Shown here: piece after piece, positions 1-9,092 of the stretch
How positions within the stretch are numbered: position 1 is the stretch's first letter
How the letters are laid out: each line of letters begins with the position of its first letter
Source: an uncultured Prevotellaceae bacterium
Lineage (GTDB): Bacteria; Bacteroidota; Bacteroidia; Bacteroidales; Bacteroidaceae
DNA: 33,259 nt
Direction: 5' to 3'
Assembly: GCA_947303695.1 (NCBI GenBank)
Contig: CAMYYX010000002.1
Location: forward strand, 1 to 33,259
Position numbers and translations under genes: made by a program
Notes under the pieces: model-generated
Told to the model about the DNA's origin: nothing
The model's input: the letters and a program-made list of their open reading frames with translations, nothing else
Databases searched by the model: none

Positions 1-2
1 GC

Positions 3-1397
3 ACTAAAACCAAAGGGAAGAAGGACGGACTGCAAGGCAGATGGAAAGTCATTGGTGCCATCAAGATGTCAGGCAGTAAGGTTGTAGATGAGTGGCTGAA
101 GAGCGGCAAATTGGATTTGGGCGAAAACGATTATGTGCATTACTGGGACAAATATGCCATCATTGATGATCAGTATCTCTTCACAGCATATACCGATGCT
201 ATGCTAAAACAGGAACATCCCGGCAGCTATGGGTATCTACAAGAGTATAAAGTCAGCGATGAGAACAGGCAGACGGTTACTGTACAGTTGCTGACGAACG
301 ATAATACACAACCTGTGAAATACGTGTTCTATAGAATTAGTGATGACAGAATGATTGTCAAAGTTAAACATATACTCATTATAGACGACAGAAGTGATTG
401 TTTATACGATGGATATGAAATCTGGGAAAAGACAGCAAGTAACACACCTCTCATCAAACTGCTTACTTCCACATCGACCTACAAGGACAAACCGAAGATA
501 GAACCTAGGGGTCTGTACAGATATGTGGCAGGTGGCGAGCTTTGCCGCATCAGGGAAACGAGAGACTCAACCAACTTTGATGAGAAAACCAGACAGTGGA
601 AAAGTTATATAGAACGGTACAGACTATGTACTGACACAATCAACTGGAATGTTGATATCAGCGACTTTAATCTCACTATTAATGGCCAGAAGTTAGAGGA
701 CATCCAACGCAAACAGATAAGAATAAATTCTCATTCATTGTATGACTTTTATAAACCTAAGTGGGTATTGTTTGATTGCTCTGAAACTGGATTCAGCGAA
801 ACTTGTTATATTGACAGCAAATATACTGCAGTAAGGACGTATGTCAAAGGCGACTTTAATGCTGGAGTATGGACATATGACAAACGCGGCGTAACCCCAC
901 TGGCGAAGGAGGTGTGTGATGTGTGTGACGGTAAGATTCCATACGATGCCGACCATCCACTTTATGGAACGTGGGAAGTGGAAGGGAGGGTGCTAAATCC
1001 TTCGGAAGCTAAAATAGACTCTATCATGAAAGGACTATGCACCGATTACATTTTCCCCTACATTAGAAATCGGCGAGTCTTTTATGCATTCACTCCGCAA
1101 CATATGTACACAATGAAGTCAGAAGATTCGATGGTATTTATGGACAAGTTGGATTCCGACTGCAAAACCAAGCTTGTCACATGGGAACAATATTTTGAAC
1201 AAGGGAAAGGAACTACGATTGTATATCTCAACTGGACTCTACACTGGATAGATAAAGATACCCTTCTTATATGCCGCGACCATCAAGAGTTACGACTCTT
1301 CGTTCCAGAATGTCTTGTGCTGAAAAGAAAAGTCGGAGGCGAATCATTGGTTAATGTCATAAATCGTAAAAATACTAATAATACATCTAATCGTTGA
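3..1397 (+). CDS. Hypothetical protein with lipocalin-like GxWxVxG motifs; 5'-truncated by the window edge
   Basis: ORF 66..1397; the same frame stays open upstream to base 3 (TKTKGKKDGLQGRWKVIGAIK-M...). 'LQGRWKVIG' and 'LYGTWEVEG' resemble lipocalin-like strand starts. Confidence 0.6.
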   Translation, partial: TKTKGKKDGLQGRWKVIGAIKMSGSKVVDEWLKSGKLDLGENDYVHYWDKYAIIDDQYLFTAYTDAMLKQEHPGSYGYLQEYKVSDENRQTVTVQLLTNDNTQPVKYVFYRISDDRMIVKVKHILIIDDRSDCLYDGYEIWEKTASNTPLIKLLTSTSTYKDKPKIEPRGLYRYVAGGELCRIRETRDSTNFDEKTRQWKSYIERYRLCTDTINWNVDISDFNLTINGQKLEDIQRKQIRINSHSLYDFYKPKWVLFDCSETGFSETCYIDSKYTAVRTYVKGDFNAGVWTYDKRGVTPLAKEVCDVCDGKIPYDADHPLYGTWEVEGRVLNPSEAKIDSIMKGLCTDYIFPYIRNRRVFYAFTPQHMYTMKSEDSMVFMDKLDSDCKTKLVTWEQYFEQGKGTTIVYLNWTLHWIDKDTLLICRDHQELRLFVPECLVLKRKVGGESLVNVINRKNTNNTSNR

Positions 1398-1441
1398 AAT
1401 GGGGTCAAAGTGAGGCTAACTGCAAGAAAATGCAGAAAATA

Positions 1442-1473
1442 TTTGGTGGGGTTGAAAAAAATGTCTAATTTTA
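1442..1473 (+). promoter_or_regulatory. Putative Bacteroidota promoter (TTTG-N20-TAATTTTA)
   Basis: TTTG at 1442-1445, 20-nt spacer, TAATTTTA at 1466-1473: one mismatch to the TAnnTTTG -7 consensus; upstream of the CDS at 1529. Confidence 0.4.
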
Positions 1474-1528
1474 CAGCCGAATACGTAACTATATTTATTA
1501 ACAACAAGAGCAAAATCTTTTTGAATCT

Positions 1529-4500
1529 ATGAAAAAAATCAGAACTCTTTTATTCGTGGTGGGTCTGCTGTTGTGCATTCCTGTAATGGCACAATGGACC
1601 AAACCAACGGCTCCTGCAAGCACGAAGTTTGCTACGGGCACAAAGCTATACCTGTATAACCCAGGTGCAGATGGTTTCTTCGTGGGTGCGAACGAATGGG
1701 GCACTCGCGCAAGCTTCAGCAACACAGTGGGGCATCAGGTGATCATTGTGGCATCGGACGATGATGCGAACTCGTACTTCATCACGAACGCTGCTGAAGA
1801 CGCTGAGACATTCCTTCCGCTTTACATCAAGGGTGTGAATGATGTGTGGGTTGACGAGAGCGGTAACAACACGGGTGATGACCTGTTCACCTTTATCGAG
1901 GCTGGCAGCAATACCTACAAGATAGGGCTTTCGGCTCTCAACAAGGAGTACAATCCGACGAATTTCCCTGACACTTATCTGGGTGTCATCCCTGAAATGG
2001 AGGATACACGCCTCTATCTGACTGACCCTGAGACGTATGTGGACGGAACGGAATACAACGCGAGCGGATTCCACATCACCTGGTATTTCGTCACTCCTGA
2101 CAACTATAAGGACTACACGAATGCCATGAAGCAGTATCTGGCTGCTGTGGCTTTGGGTGATATGATTGCTATCGCTGAGCAGACTGAGGGCACGAACGCT
2201 GAGGTGCTTGCGAACGCAAAGAAGGTGTATGGCGACAACGGTGCGAGTGTGGATGAGCTGAACGAGGCTACCAAGACGCTGAAAGCGGCTATCGATGAGG
2301 CTAACTTCGAGGCTGCATCGGTAGAGAAGCCATTCGAGATGCTGTCGGCTCGTGGTGATGTGGAGCAGACCTTCACCAACGGTGAGACAACGGGATGGAC
2401 ATCGACCACCTCGGCTGTGAACAAGCAGGCAAGCAACGGAAATAACGCTGTGGACTATACTGTGACGGGTAATCACTATGAGAACTGGCACGGAAACGCA
2501 TTCGGAACAGGTCGTATCTATGCGAAACTGACGGACATTCCGAACGGTGTGTACCGCTTCAACGCACTTGCTTTTGCGAACGAGATAGGCGGCACGTACC
2601 TCTATGCAGGTAACGAGAAGACATTGGTGGAATCGACAGCCATCAATATTGAACAGGAGACAAGTGTGCTGACCATCGTGACGGACAACACGCTGGAGTT
2701 CGGACTGGTGGTGGAAGAGAAGGGTCCTAACTGGGTAGGATTCGACAATGTGAACCTCTACTATCTAGGCGATACCTACGAATCGTACAGCTATGCTGGT
2801 AATGCCACATTGGAGGAGGCTCCTGACTATGAATCCTACATCGCAGACAACGAGGGAACGGTATTCTACGAGAAGGCTGCCTACAAGGCATATACCGAAG
2901 CAAAGCAGAAGCTGAGCAGCGACCTTCTGACAAAGCATAGTGAGGCAGAATTCGGTAAGATGATTGCTGCTGACATCACACGATTCAAGACCGCTGTCAG
3001 TGCTTTCGAGGTAAGTCTCGAAGCCTATGAAGATTATTATGATGTTTATCTGGATGCTGACGATTGGCTCACAACCATGAGTACTGACTCAGAGGCTGCC
3101 AACAAACTGGGCGACTACCTCATGTCGGAGGATGAACCTGAAGCAGGTGTGTTCAACGGTAATGGTGGTTCACAATATGTACTGACGGAAGGACTGCTCG
3201 ACGTAGCGGGCATTAAGGCAGAACAGGAATATCTGGCCAAGTTGCTCAATGATGCTGTTGCATCGGGTATGAGCGATGGTGACGACTGCACAGAGCTACT
3301 GAAGAACCCTGACTTCAAGGAAGCAGGCGGATGGACATCGGCTGTAGGTCCTGTATGGCCTGTAGGCGAAGAGACCTTCCGTGTGTTCGAGGCTCAGAAC
3401 ATGGTGTGTGACGTTTACCAGCAGCTCACAGGATTGCAGAACGGTCTGTATGAGATGAACCTGCAGGCTGTGTTCCGTCCAGGTGACGTTTACACGGAAG
3501 AGAACGCAGCAGTAGCAAAGGCTTATGCATACATCAATTCGTACGAGAGCAAGGTGACATCGGGTGACGTGAATTCGGCAGAGGCAGCAAGTTCTGCATT
3601 CGTCGAAGGACAATATCCGCTGACGGTCTATGGTCTGGTAACAGACGGAACGATGCGCGTGGGTATCACGAATAAGGTGCGCTCAGTTGAAGGCTGTATG
3701 CTGTGGGCAGGTGGTGTGAAACTCACCTTCCGCGCAAAGAACGAAGAGGTGCTCAATGCTGTGATTGCCCAGACCCTTCCAAATGCAGAAGCATTGCTCG
3801 GCACCGTTTGCGGACAGGCTGAATTGGATACACTCCAGGCTGCCATCAACGAGGCTCAGGCTCCTGCAGATGCATACAACGCCCTTGTAACCCTCAAGGC
3901 AGCGATGGAAGATATCGCAGACGGTGAGGTGGTTTATGAGAAGCTGGCTGTTGCCATCAAGTTGCTTGACGAAGCCATCAAGGGTAGCACGACAGCAAGT
4001 GATGCCACATTGGCAGAAGCAAAGGCTGTGCTCGATGCAGCTAAGCTCGCCTACGAAAACAAGGCTTACGACAACGATCAGGCAGAAAAGGCTGTGAACG
4101 AAGTGAATGCAGCTGCTGTGTCTGTGAAGATGGGTGGCGATGTGGCATCGGAGGACAATCCTGTGGATTATACATCAGCTATCGTCAACAACAACTTCGA
4201 CCCAACGAAGGGTGACAAGAACGAAGGCAAGATCGAGGGTTGGGTAACAACTGCAATGAACGGCTACAAGGAATATACCGTTTCGTACAACCGTGCAGCA
4301 TTCGAACTGAACCAGAAGTTGTCGGGTCTGCCTAAGGGTAAATATAAGGTGACCGTTCACACCTACTATCGTGCAGGTTACTGGAACGAGGAAGAGGCAT
4401 TGATGGCTGAAGGTAAAGAGACACACCTCACCACCCTTTATGCTGAGACTTCGGTTGAGAAATTCACGAAGCCTGTGATGAACCTCACGGAAGGTGCTAC

Positions 4501-5491
4501 AGCAGAGCAACTCTCACCATCGAACAAGTATTACACCCTGACAAGCGGTCTCTATGCACCAGACGGAACAACAGGTACAGCAGAGTACTTCGCAGCAGGT
4601 GCTTATCTCAACGAGTTGGTATTCACCGTTCCTGAGGACGGAGAGGTGACCATCGGACTGAGCAAGACTGAGGTGATTGCGAACGACTACGAGGTGGTTG
4701 GCGAATGGAAGCTGTGGTACATGGGTGACCCAGATGAGCAGATGAAGGCTACTGATGTGTCTTCACTGATCGTGAACAACAACTTCGACCCAGCCAAGGG
4801 TGATAAGAACGAAGGTAAGATCGAGGGTTGGGTAACAACCGCGATGAACGGTTACAAGCAGTACACCGTTTCGTACAACCGTGCTGCGATTGAACTTAAT
4901 CAGACCCTCTCTGGTCTGCCAGAAGGAACCTATAAGGTGACCGTTCACACCTACTATCGTGCAGGTTATTGGAACGAGGAAGAGGCGCTGATGGCAGAAG
5001 GCAAAGAGACACACCTCACGACCCTCTATGCCCAGACAGCTGATAAGAAGTATAGCAAGCCTGTGATGAACCTGACCGAAGGTGCCAGCGACGAACCGAT
5101 TCCAGACGTGAATGTGTATACACTCGGCAACGGCAAGTATGCTCCTGACGGCACTACACCTACAGCTGCTTACTTCGCAGCAGGCTACTACCTGAACGAG
5201 TTGCCATTCTATGTAGGAACCGACGGAACTGTGACCATCGGACTGAGCAAGACCGAGGTGATTGCGAACGACTACGAGGTGGTAGGTGAATGGAAGCTCT
5301 ACTACTACGGAGCTGGCGATAAGGTAGCAGAACTTGGTGGTGATACCGGCATCAAGGCTATCGAACTGACTGCAGGCAATCACATAGCAGGCATCTACAA
5401 CACCAGCGGAGCACGTCTGACTGCACCACAACGTGGTATCAATATCATCCGTACCGCTGAAGGCAAGACCATCAAGGTGCTGGTGAAGTAA
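1529..5491 (+). CDS. Large secreted modular protein with helical FIVAR-like spacers, galactose-binding-like modules and a T9SS-like C-terminal tail
   Basis: Signal peptide MKKIRTLLFVVGLLLCIPVMAQ; beta-rich modules of 'NPDF...GWT...LPxGxY' type; C-term GIYNTSGARLTAPQRGINIIRTAEGKTIKVLVK. Confidence 0.85.
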   Translation: MKKIRTLLFVVGLLLCIPVMAQWTKPTAPASTKFATGTKLYLYNPGADGFFVGANEWGTRASFSNTVGHQVIIVASDDDANSYFITNAAEDAETFLPLYIKGVNDVWVDESGNNTGDDLFTFIEAGSNTYKIGLSALNKEYNPTNFPDTYLGVIPEMEDTRLYLTDPETYVDGTEYNASGFHITWYFVTPDNYKDYTNAMKQYLAAVALGDMIAIAEQTEGTNAEVLANAKKVYGDNGASVDELNEATKTLKAAIDEANFEAASVEKPFEMLSARGDVEQTFTNGETTGWTSTTSAVNKQASNGNNAVDYTVTGNHYENWHGNAFGTGRIYAKLTDIPNGVYRFNALAFANEIGGTYLYAGNEKTLVESTAINIEQETSVLTIVTDNTLEFGLVVEEKGPNWVGFDNVNLYYLGDTYESYSYAGNATLEEAPDYESYIADNEGTVFYEKAAYKAYTEAKQKLSSDLLTKHSEAEFGKMIAADITRFKTAVSAFEVSLEAYEDYYDVYLDADDWLTTMSTDSEAANKLGDYLMSEDEPEAGVFNGNGGSQYVLTEGLLDVAGIKAEQEYLAKLLNDAVASGMSDGDDCTELLKNPDFKEAGGWTSAVGPVWPVGEETFRVFEAQNMVCDVYQQLTGLQNGLYEMNLQAVFRPGDVYTEENAAVAKAYAYINSYESKVTSGDVNSAEAASSAFVEGQYPLTVYGLVTDGTMRVGITNKVRSVEGCMLWAGGVKLTFRAKNEEVLNAVIAQTLPNAEALLGTVCGQAELDTLQAAINEAQAPADAYNALVTLKAAMEDIADGEVVYEKLAVAIKLLDEAIKGSTTASDATLAEAKAVLDAAKLAYENKAYDNDQAEKAVNEVNAAAVSVKMGGDVASEDNPVDYTSAIVNNNFDPTKGDKNEGKIEGWVTTAMNGYKEYTVSYNRAAFELNQKLSGLPKGKYKVTVHTYYRAGYWNEEEALMAEGKETHLTTLYAETSVEKFTKPVMNLTEGATAEQLSPSNKYYTLTSGLYAPDGTTGTAEYFAAGAYLNELVFTVPEDGEVTIGLSKTEVIANDYEVVGEWKLWYMGDPDEQMKATDVSSLIVNNNFDPAKGDKNEGKIEGWVTTAMNGYKQYTVSYNRAAIELNQTLSGLPEGTYKVTVHTYYRAGYWNEEEALMAEGKETHLTTLYAQTADKKYSKPVMNLTEGASDEPIPDVNVYTLGNGKYAPDGTTPTAAYFAAGYYLNELPFYVGTDGTVTIGLSKTEVIANDYEVVGEWKLYYYGAGDKVAELGGDTGIKAIELTAGNHIAGIYNTSGARLTAPQRGINIIRTAEGKTIKVLVK
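4181..5311 (+). repeat. Two tandem near-identical domain copies (~588-bp period)
   Basis: IVNNNFDPTKGDKNEGKIEGWVTTAMNGYK... starts at 4181 and again at 4769; both end TIGLSKTEVIANDYEVVGEWKLxY. Confidence 0.9.
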
Positions 5492-5510
5492 CACCCGATT
5501 GTCGGAAATG

Positions 5511-5542
5511 AAATAGGCAGGCCCATCTGAGCCTGCCTATTT
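5511..5542. terminator. Bidirectional intrinsic terminator-like hairpin
   Basis: aaataggcaggc-ccatctga-gcctgcctattt: perfect 12-bp stem between convergent genes. Confidence 0.85.
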
Positions 5543-5563
5543 ATTTGGAATGAAGCGTTCGTT

Positions 5564-6841
5564 CTATTCGCGCTTGTGCTTATAGCGGAAGAAGATGGCG
5601 AAGAGGATGGCTACGACGAGCGCATAGCCGGCGAAGATGTACCAACAGGTCTGCCAACCGGTTACTACCTCTGCTCCAGATGCACCATTTGCCTGCGGTG
5701 TGAAGACATAATTGTTGATGACTGCCTGAGCCACAAGTGTTCCTATGAAAGCTCCCAGACCATTGGTCATCATCATAAACAAGCCTTGAGCACTACTGCG
5801 CATGCTTTCATCGGTTTCCTGATTGATGAAGAGGGAACCTGAGATGTTGAAGAAGTCGAAAGCTACACCATAGACAATCATCGAAAGGATGAAGAGCCAT
5901 ACACCGCTACCTGGATTGCCCAATCCGAAGAAAGCGAAACGCAATACCCAGCCCAACAAGGCAATGAGTACGACTTTCTTGATGCCGAATCGTTTGAGGA
6001 AGAACGGGATGAGCAGGATGCAGAGGGTTTCGCTCATCTGAGACAGGGAGATGAGGATGTTGGCATGCTGCACTCCGAAGGTATCCTGATATTCAGCAAT
6101 ATCGCCAAAGCTGGTGATGAATGGGTTGGCATAGCCGTTAGAAATCTGCAGACAGAATCCGAGCAGCATTGCAAACGCCATAAACACAGCCATACGAGGA
6201 TTGAGGAACAGTTTGAAGGCATTCAAGCCAAGCGCCTCAACAAGGGTCTTCTGCTTACTCTCGTCTTTCACGATAGGCATGCGAGGCATCGTCAGCGCAT
6301 AGGCTGCCATCACGATGCTCAAGCCGCCGCTTACCATCCACTGACCAGGTGTAGACTGTAGGCCGCAGAGGTCAACAATCCACATGGTGACGATAAAACC
6401 GACTGTTCCCCAAACACGGATGGGAGGGAAGGCCTTCACGGTGTCTAATCCTGCTTTCTCCAAGGCCGAATAGGCTACCGAGTAGCTGAGGGCGATGGTA
6501 GGCATGAAGAATGCGACGGAGCATGTATAGAGTGTAAACAAGATGCTGAAATTGGGTTCGGGACCTGCTTGATAGCCGTAAACAGAAGCGCCAATCATGA
6601 AGGCACCAGCCAAAGCATGGCAGAGGCTCAATACTCGCTGCCCTTCCATCCAACGGTCGGCCAAGATACCCATCAAAGCAGGCATGAAGATGCTCACAAT
6701 GCCCTGAACGGAATAGAACCATCCGATGTTGGAACCAAGCCCTACACCTGCAAGGTAAGTACCCATAGATGTCAGATAGGCTCCCCAAACGGCAAACTCA
6801 AGAAAATTTAAAACAGTAAGGCGGAATTTCAAAGAATTCAT
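5564..6841 (-). CDS. MFS transporter, nucleoside:H+ symporter (NupG/XapB-like)
   Basis: 425 aa, ~12 hydrophobic segments; N-term MNSLKFRLTVLNFLEFAVWGAYLTSMGTYL and EYQDTFGVQHANILISLSQMSETLCILLIPFFLKRFGIKKV are typical of this family. Confidence 0.85.
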   Translation of the reverse strand: MNSLKFRLTVLNFLEFAVWGAYLTSMGTYLAGVGLGSNIGWFYSVQGIVSIFMPALMGILADRWMEGQRVLSLCHALAGAFMIGASVYGYQAGPEPNFSILFTLYTCSVAFFMPTIALSYSVAYSALEKAGLDTVKAFPPIRVWGTVGFIVTMWIVDLCGLQSTPGQWMVSGGLSIVMAAYALTMPRMPIVKDESKQKTLVEALGLNAFKLFLNPRMAVFMAFAMLLGFCLQISNGYANPFITSFGDIAEYQDTFGVQHANILISLSQMSETLCILLIPFFLKRFGIKKVVLIALLGWVLRFAFFGLGNPGSGVWLFILSMIVYGVAFDFFNISGSLFINQETDESMRSSAQGLFMMMTNGLGAFIGTLVAQAVINNYVFTPQANGASGAEVVTGWQTCWYIFAGYALVVAILFAIFFRYKHKRE

Positions 6842-6868
6842 AATTGATAAAATTTATAATTGATAGCG

Positions 6869-6876
6869 CAAAGGTA
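6869..6876 (-). promoter_or_regulatory. Putative -7 box TACCTTTG for the MFS gene
   Basis: Reverse complement of caaaggta matches TAnnTTTG, 28 nt upstream of the ATG. Confidence 0.5.
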
Positions 6877-6883
6877 GTAAAAA

Positions 6884-6950
6884 AAGTGAAAAGTGAAACG
6901 GGAAAAGTGAAAAATTGAAAAAACTCGTAACTCATAACTCGTAATTCTTA
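6884..6950. repeat. Two adjacent degenerate 7-bp tandem arrays
   Basis: AAGTGAA-AAGTGAA-ACGGGAA-AAGTGAA (6884-6911), then ACTCGTA-ACTCATA-ACTCGTA-ATTCTTA (6923-6950). Confidence 0.75.
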
Positions 6951-6959
6951 ATTATTTTG

Positions 6960-6967
6960 TATTTTTG
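6960..6967 (+). promoter_or_regulatory. Putative -7 box TATTTTTG for the 7TM-HD gene
   Basis: Matches TAnnTTTG, 20 nt upstream of the ATG at 6987. Confidence 0.5.
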
Positions 6968-6986
6968 CAGTCAAATATCATTAGAT

Positions 6987-9053
6987 ATGAAACTGAGACA
7001 GAACAGGAAAGCACGTACCAAGTTACAACAGCAGAAGGATCATGCCATGAATCTCCTGTTGTTGAAAGCAGCCATCGTGATTGTGGCTACTGCGATTGTC
7101 GTGTATTTCCTGCCACGAATGGGTGAGTTCAACTACTCGTATGAGCTGAACCAACCGTGGCATTATGGCACCATGATTTCGACCCAGAAGTTCAACATCC
7201 AGATGAGCGACTCGACTTTGAGCATGAAACGCGACAGTCTGAGCCGGGCGTTCATGCCGTATTTCATACGGAACACTCAGATAGAGTCGAACGTGAAGGA
7301 CCGACTGAGACGACTCAATGCCGACGAGCATCTGACGCAGCATGTCAGTAGCTTGATTGACAGCGTTTTTCAGCAAGGAGTGATGCTGGGTACGACTTAT
7401 GACAGTTTGCAGTCGTTGGGTACGACCTACATTCGCGTAATTGAAGGCAACGAAGCCAAAATTGTGCCATTTGATCGTGTTTTATCGTTACACGAAGCCT
7501 ACCAATTCATCGTGGGACGTAACCTGCCGGGCTTTACCAACCGCGATGTCAGGGCATTGAACATCAACACATTCCTGGCTGAAAACCTTGAGTATGAAGC
7601 GATGAAATCGGCCGAAGAGCTGCAAGCAGCCAACGAAGCGATGAACTCGAGCATGGGATTTGTGAGGGTGAACGAAAAGATTGTGGATCGAGGCGAACTG
7701 GTGACGGAAGAGATCTATCAGAAGTTGAAATCGTATGAGGCTGTCATCAACCATCATGCTGAGGAGACCGGTCGTTCGGGTATCCTCCTGTGGGGTCAGA
7801 TAGCTATTGTGGCGGTTGTGTTCCTGCTGCTCATCAGTTATCTGTCGACTTATCGTGCCGACTACCTCGAAAATATACGAAGTGCCATCTTAATGTTCTC
7901 GCTGGTGGTGTTCTTCTGTGTCGTGTCATATGTGTTGGTATCGCGCCACCTGTTCCATGTGTTTGTGATTCCTTGTTGTATGGCTCCGATCATCATCCGT
8001 GTGTTCATGGATTCACGAACGGCTTTCATCTCTCATGTGTCGATGGTGCTGCTGATTTCCTTGTCGCTCAATAGTCCGTATGAGTTTATCTTTTACCAGA
8101 CGATAGCAGGTATCGTCGTGATACTTGGTTTGCGTGAGTTGACCCAACGTTCGCAGATTGTCCAGACGGCTATTATGGTGACGCTGACCTATTATGTGCT
8201 CTATAGTGCATACGAATTCTCCATCGGAGCGAGCGTCAGTGACCTGGACCGCAGAATCTTCATGTATTTCGGTATCAACGGCCTCCTGTTGCTCTTCACC
8301 TATCCGTTCCTTTGGGTGATGGAGAAGACGTTCGGATTTGTGAGCGATGTGACGCTGGTGGAGTTGTCGAACATCAATCACCCGTTGCTCCAGAAGATGT
8401 CGGAAGAGGCTCCAGGTACTTTCCAGCACTCGATGCAGGTGGCCAATCTGGCATCGGATGTAGCCAAGAAAATAGGTGCCAAGTCGCAGTTGGTACGTAC
8501 AGGTGCCCTGTATCACGATATCGGAAAGCTGGAACGTCCTGTGTTCTACACAGAGAATCAGGCAGGTGGTAACCCTCACAAGCATCTCAGTGCTTTGAAG
8601 AGTGCGGAAGTCATCATTTCTCATGTAACCTCAGGGTTGATGTTGGCTGATAAATATAATCTGCCTGAGCAGATCAGGGGCTTCATCTCGACCCATCATG
8701 GACTTGGTAAAGCCAAGTATTTCCTGATTACTTACAAGAACGAGCATCCGATGGAAACCATCGATGAAAGCCAATTCCAATATCCAGGGCCGAATCCACG
8801 AACGAAGGAAGAAGCCATCCTGATGATGGCAGACTCGGTGGAAGCCGCCTCACGCAGTTTGACAGAATATACAGAAGAGATCATCAGTGAAAAAGTCGAT
8901 TCCATTGTTGATACACAAGTGAAAGAAGGCTATTTCAAACTTTGTCCTATCACTTTCAAGGACATTGAAGACGCCAAAGAAGTGATGAAAGAGAAGCTGA
9001 AAATCATGTATCACACACGAATTTCCTACCCTGAGTTAAATAAAAACGCGTAG
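6987..9053 (+). CDS. 7TM-HD (PgpH-like) HDIG domain membrane protein, putative cyclic-dinucleotide phosphodiesterase
   Basis: HD motifs 'TFQHSMQVANLA', 'ALYHDIGKLERP', 'THHGLGKAKYF'; N-term extracellular domain plus ~7 TM helices. The track start at 6957 is TTG; the first ATG (MKLRQNRK) is 6987. Confidence 0.9.
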   Translation: MKLRQNRKARTKLQQQKDHAMNLLLLKAAIVIVATAIVVYFLPRMGEFNYSYELNQPWHYGTMISTQKFNIQMSDSTLSMKRDSLSRAFMPYFIRNTQIESNVKDRLRRLNADEHLTQHVSSLIDSVFQQGVMLGTTYDSLQSLGTTYIRVIEGNEAKIVPFDRVLSLHEAYQFIVGRNLPGFTNRDVRALNINTFLAENLEYEAMKSAEELQAANEAMNSSMGFVRVNEKIVDRGELVTEEIYQKLKSYEAVINHHAEETGRSGILLWGQIAIVAVVFLLLISYLSTYRADYLENIRSAILMFSLVVFFCVVSYVLVSRHLFHVFVIPCCMAPIIIRVFMDSRTAFISHVSMVLLISLSLNSPYEFIFYQTIAGIVVILGLRELTQRSQIVQTAIMVTLTYYVLYSAYEFSIGASVSDLDRRIFMYFGINGLLLLFTYPFLWVMEKTFGFVSDVTLVELSNINHPLLQKMSEEAPGTFQHSMQVANLASDVAKKIGAKSQLVRTGALYHDIGKLERPVFYTENQAGGNPHKHLSALKSAEVIISHVTSGLMLADKYNLPEQIRGFISTHHGLGKAKYFLITYKNEHPMETIDESQFQYPGPNPRTKEEAILMMADSVEAASRSLTEYTEEIISEKVDSIVDTQVKEGYFKLCPITFKDIEDAKEVMKEKLKIMYHTRISYPELNKNA

Positions 9054-9092
9054 GAAGGCAATAAAATCGACAAAATTGAGTTAATATAGTCA

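Noticed and set aside
1646-2491. 281-aa antisense ORF and other antisense ORFs inside the 1529-5491 gene
   Set aside because: They lie opposite a gene with a clear signal peptide and domains; sequences are low-complexity Cys/His/Val-rich shadows of codon bias.
4763-5494. 243-aa antisense ORF resembling the antisense ORF at 4175-4510
   Set aside because: The similarity is only the reverse shadow of the duplicated sense-strand module.
6841-6865. taattgata direct repeat (6841 and 6857)
   Set aside because: Only 9 bp, 16-bp spacing, AT-rich; too weak to separate from chance.
8013-8624. 203-aa antisense ORF within the 7TM-HD gene
   Set aside because: Opposite a well-supported CDS with conserved HD motifs; no recognisable domain.
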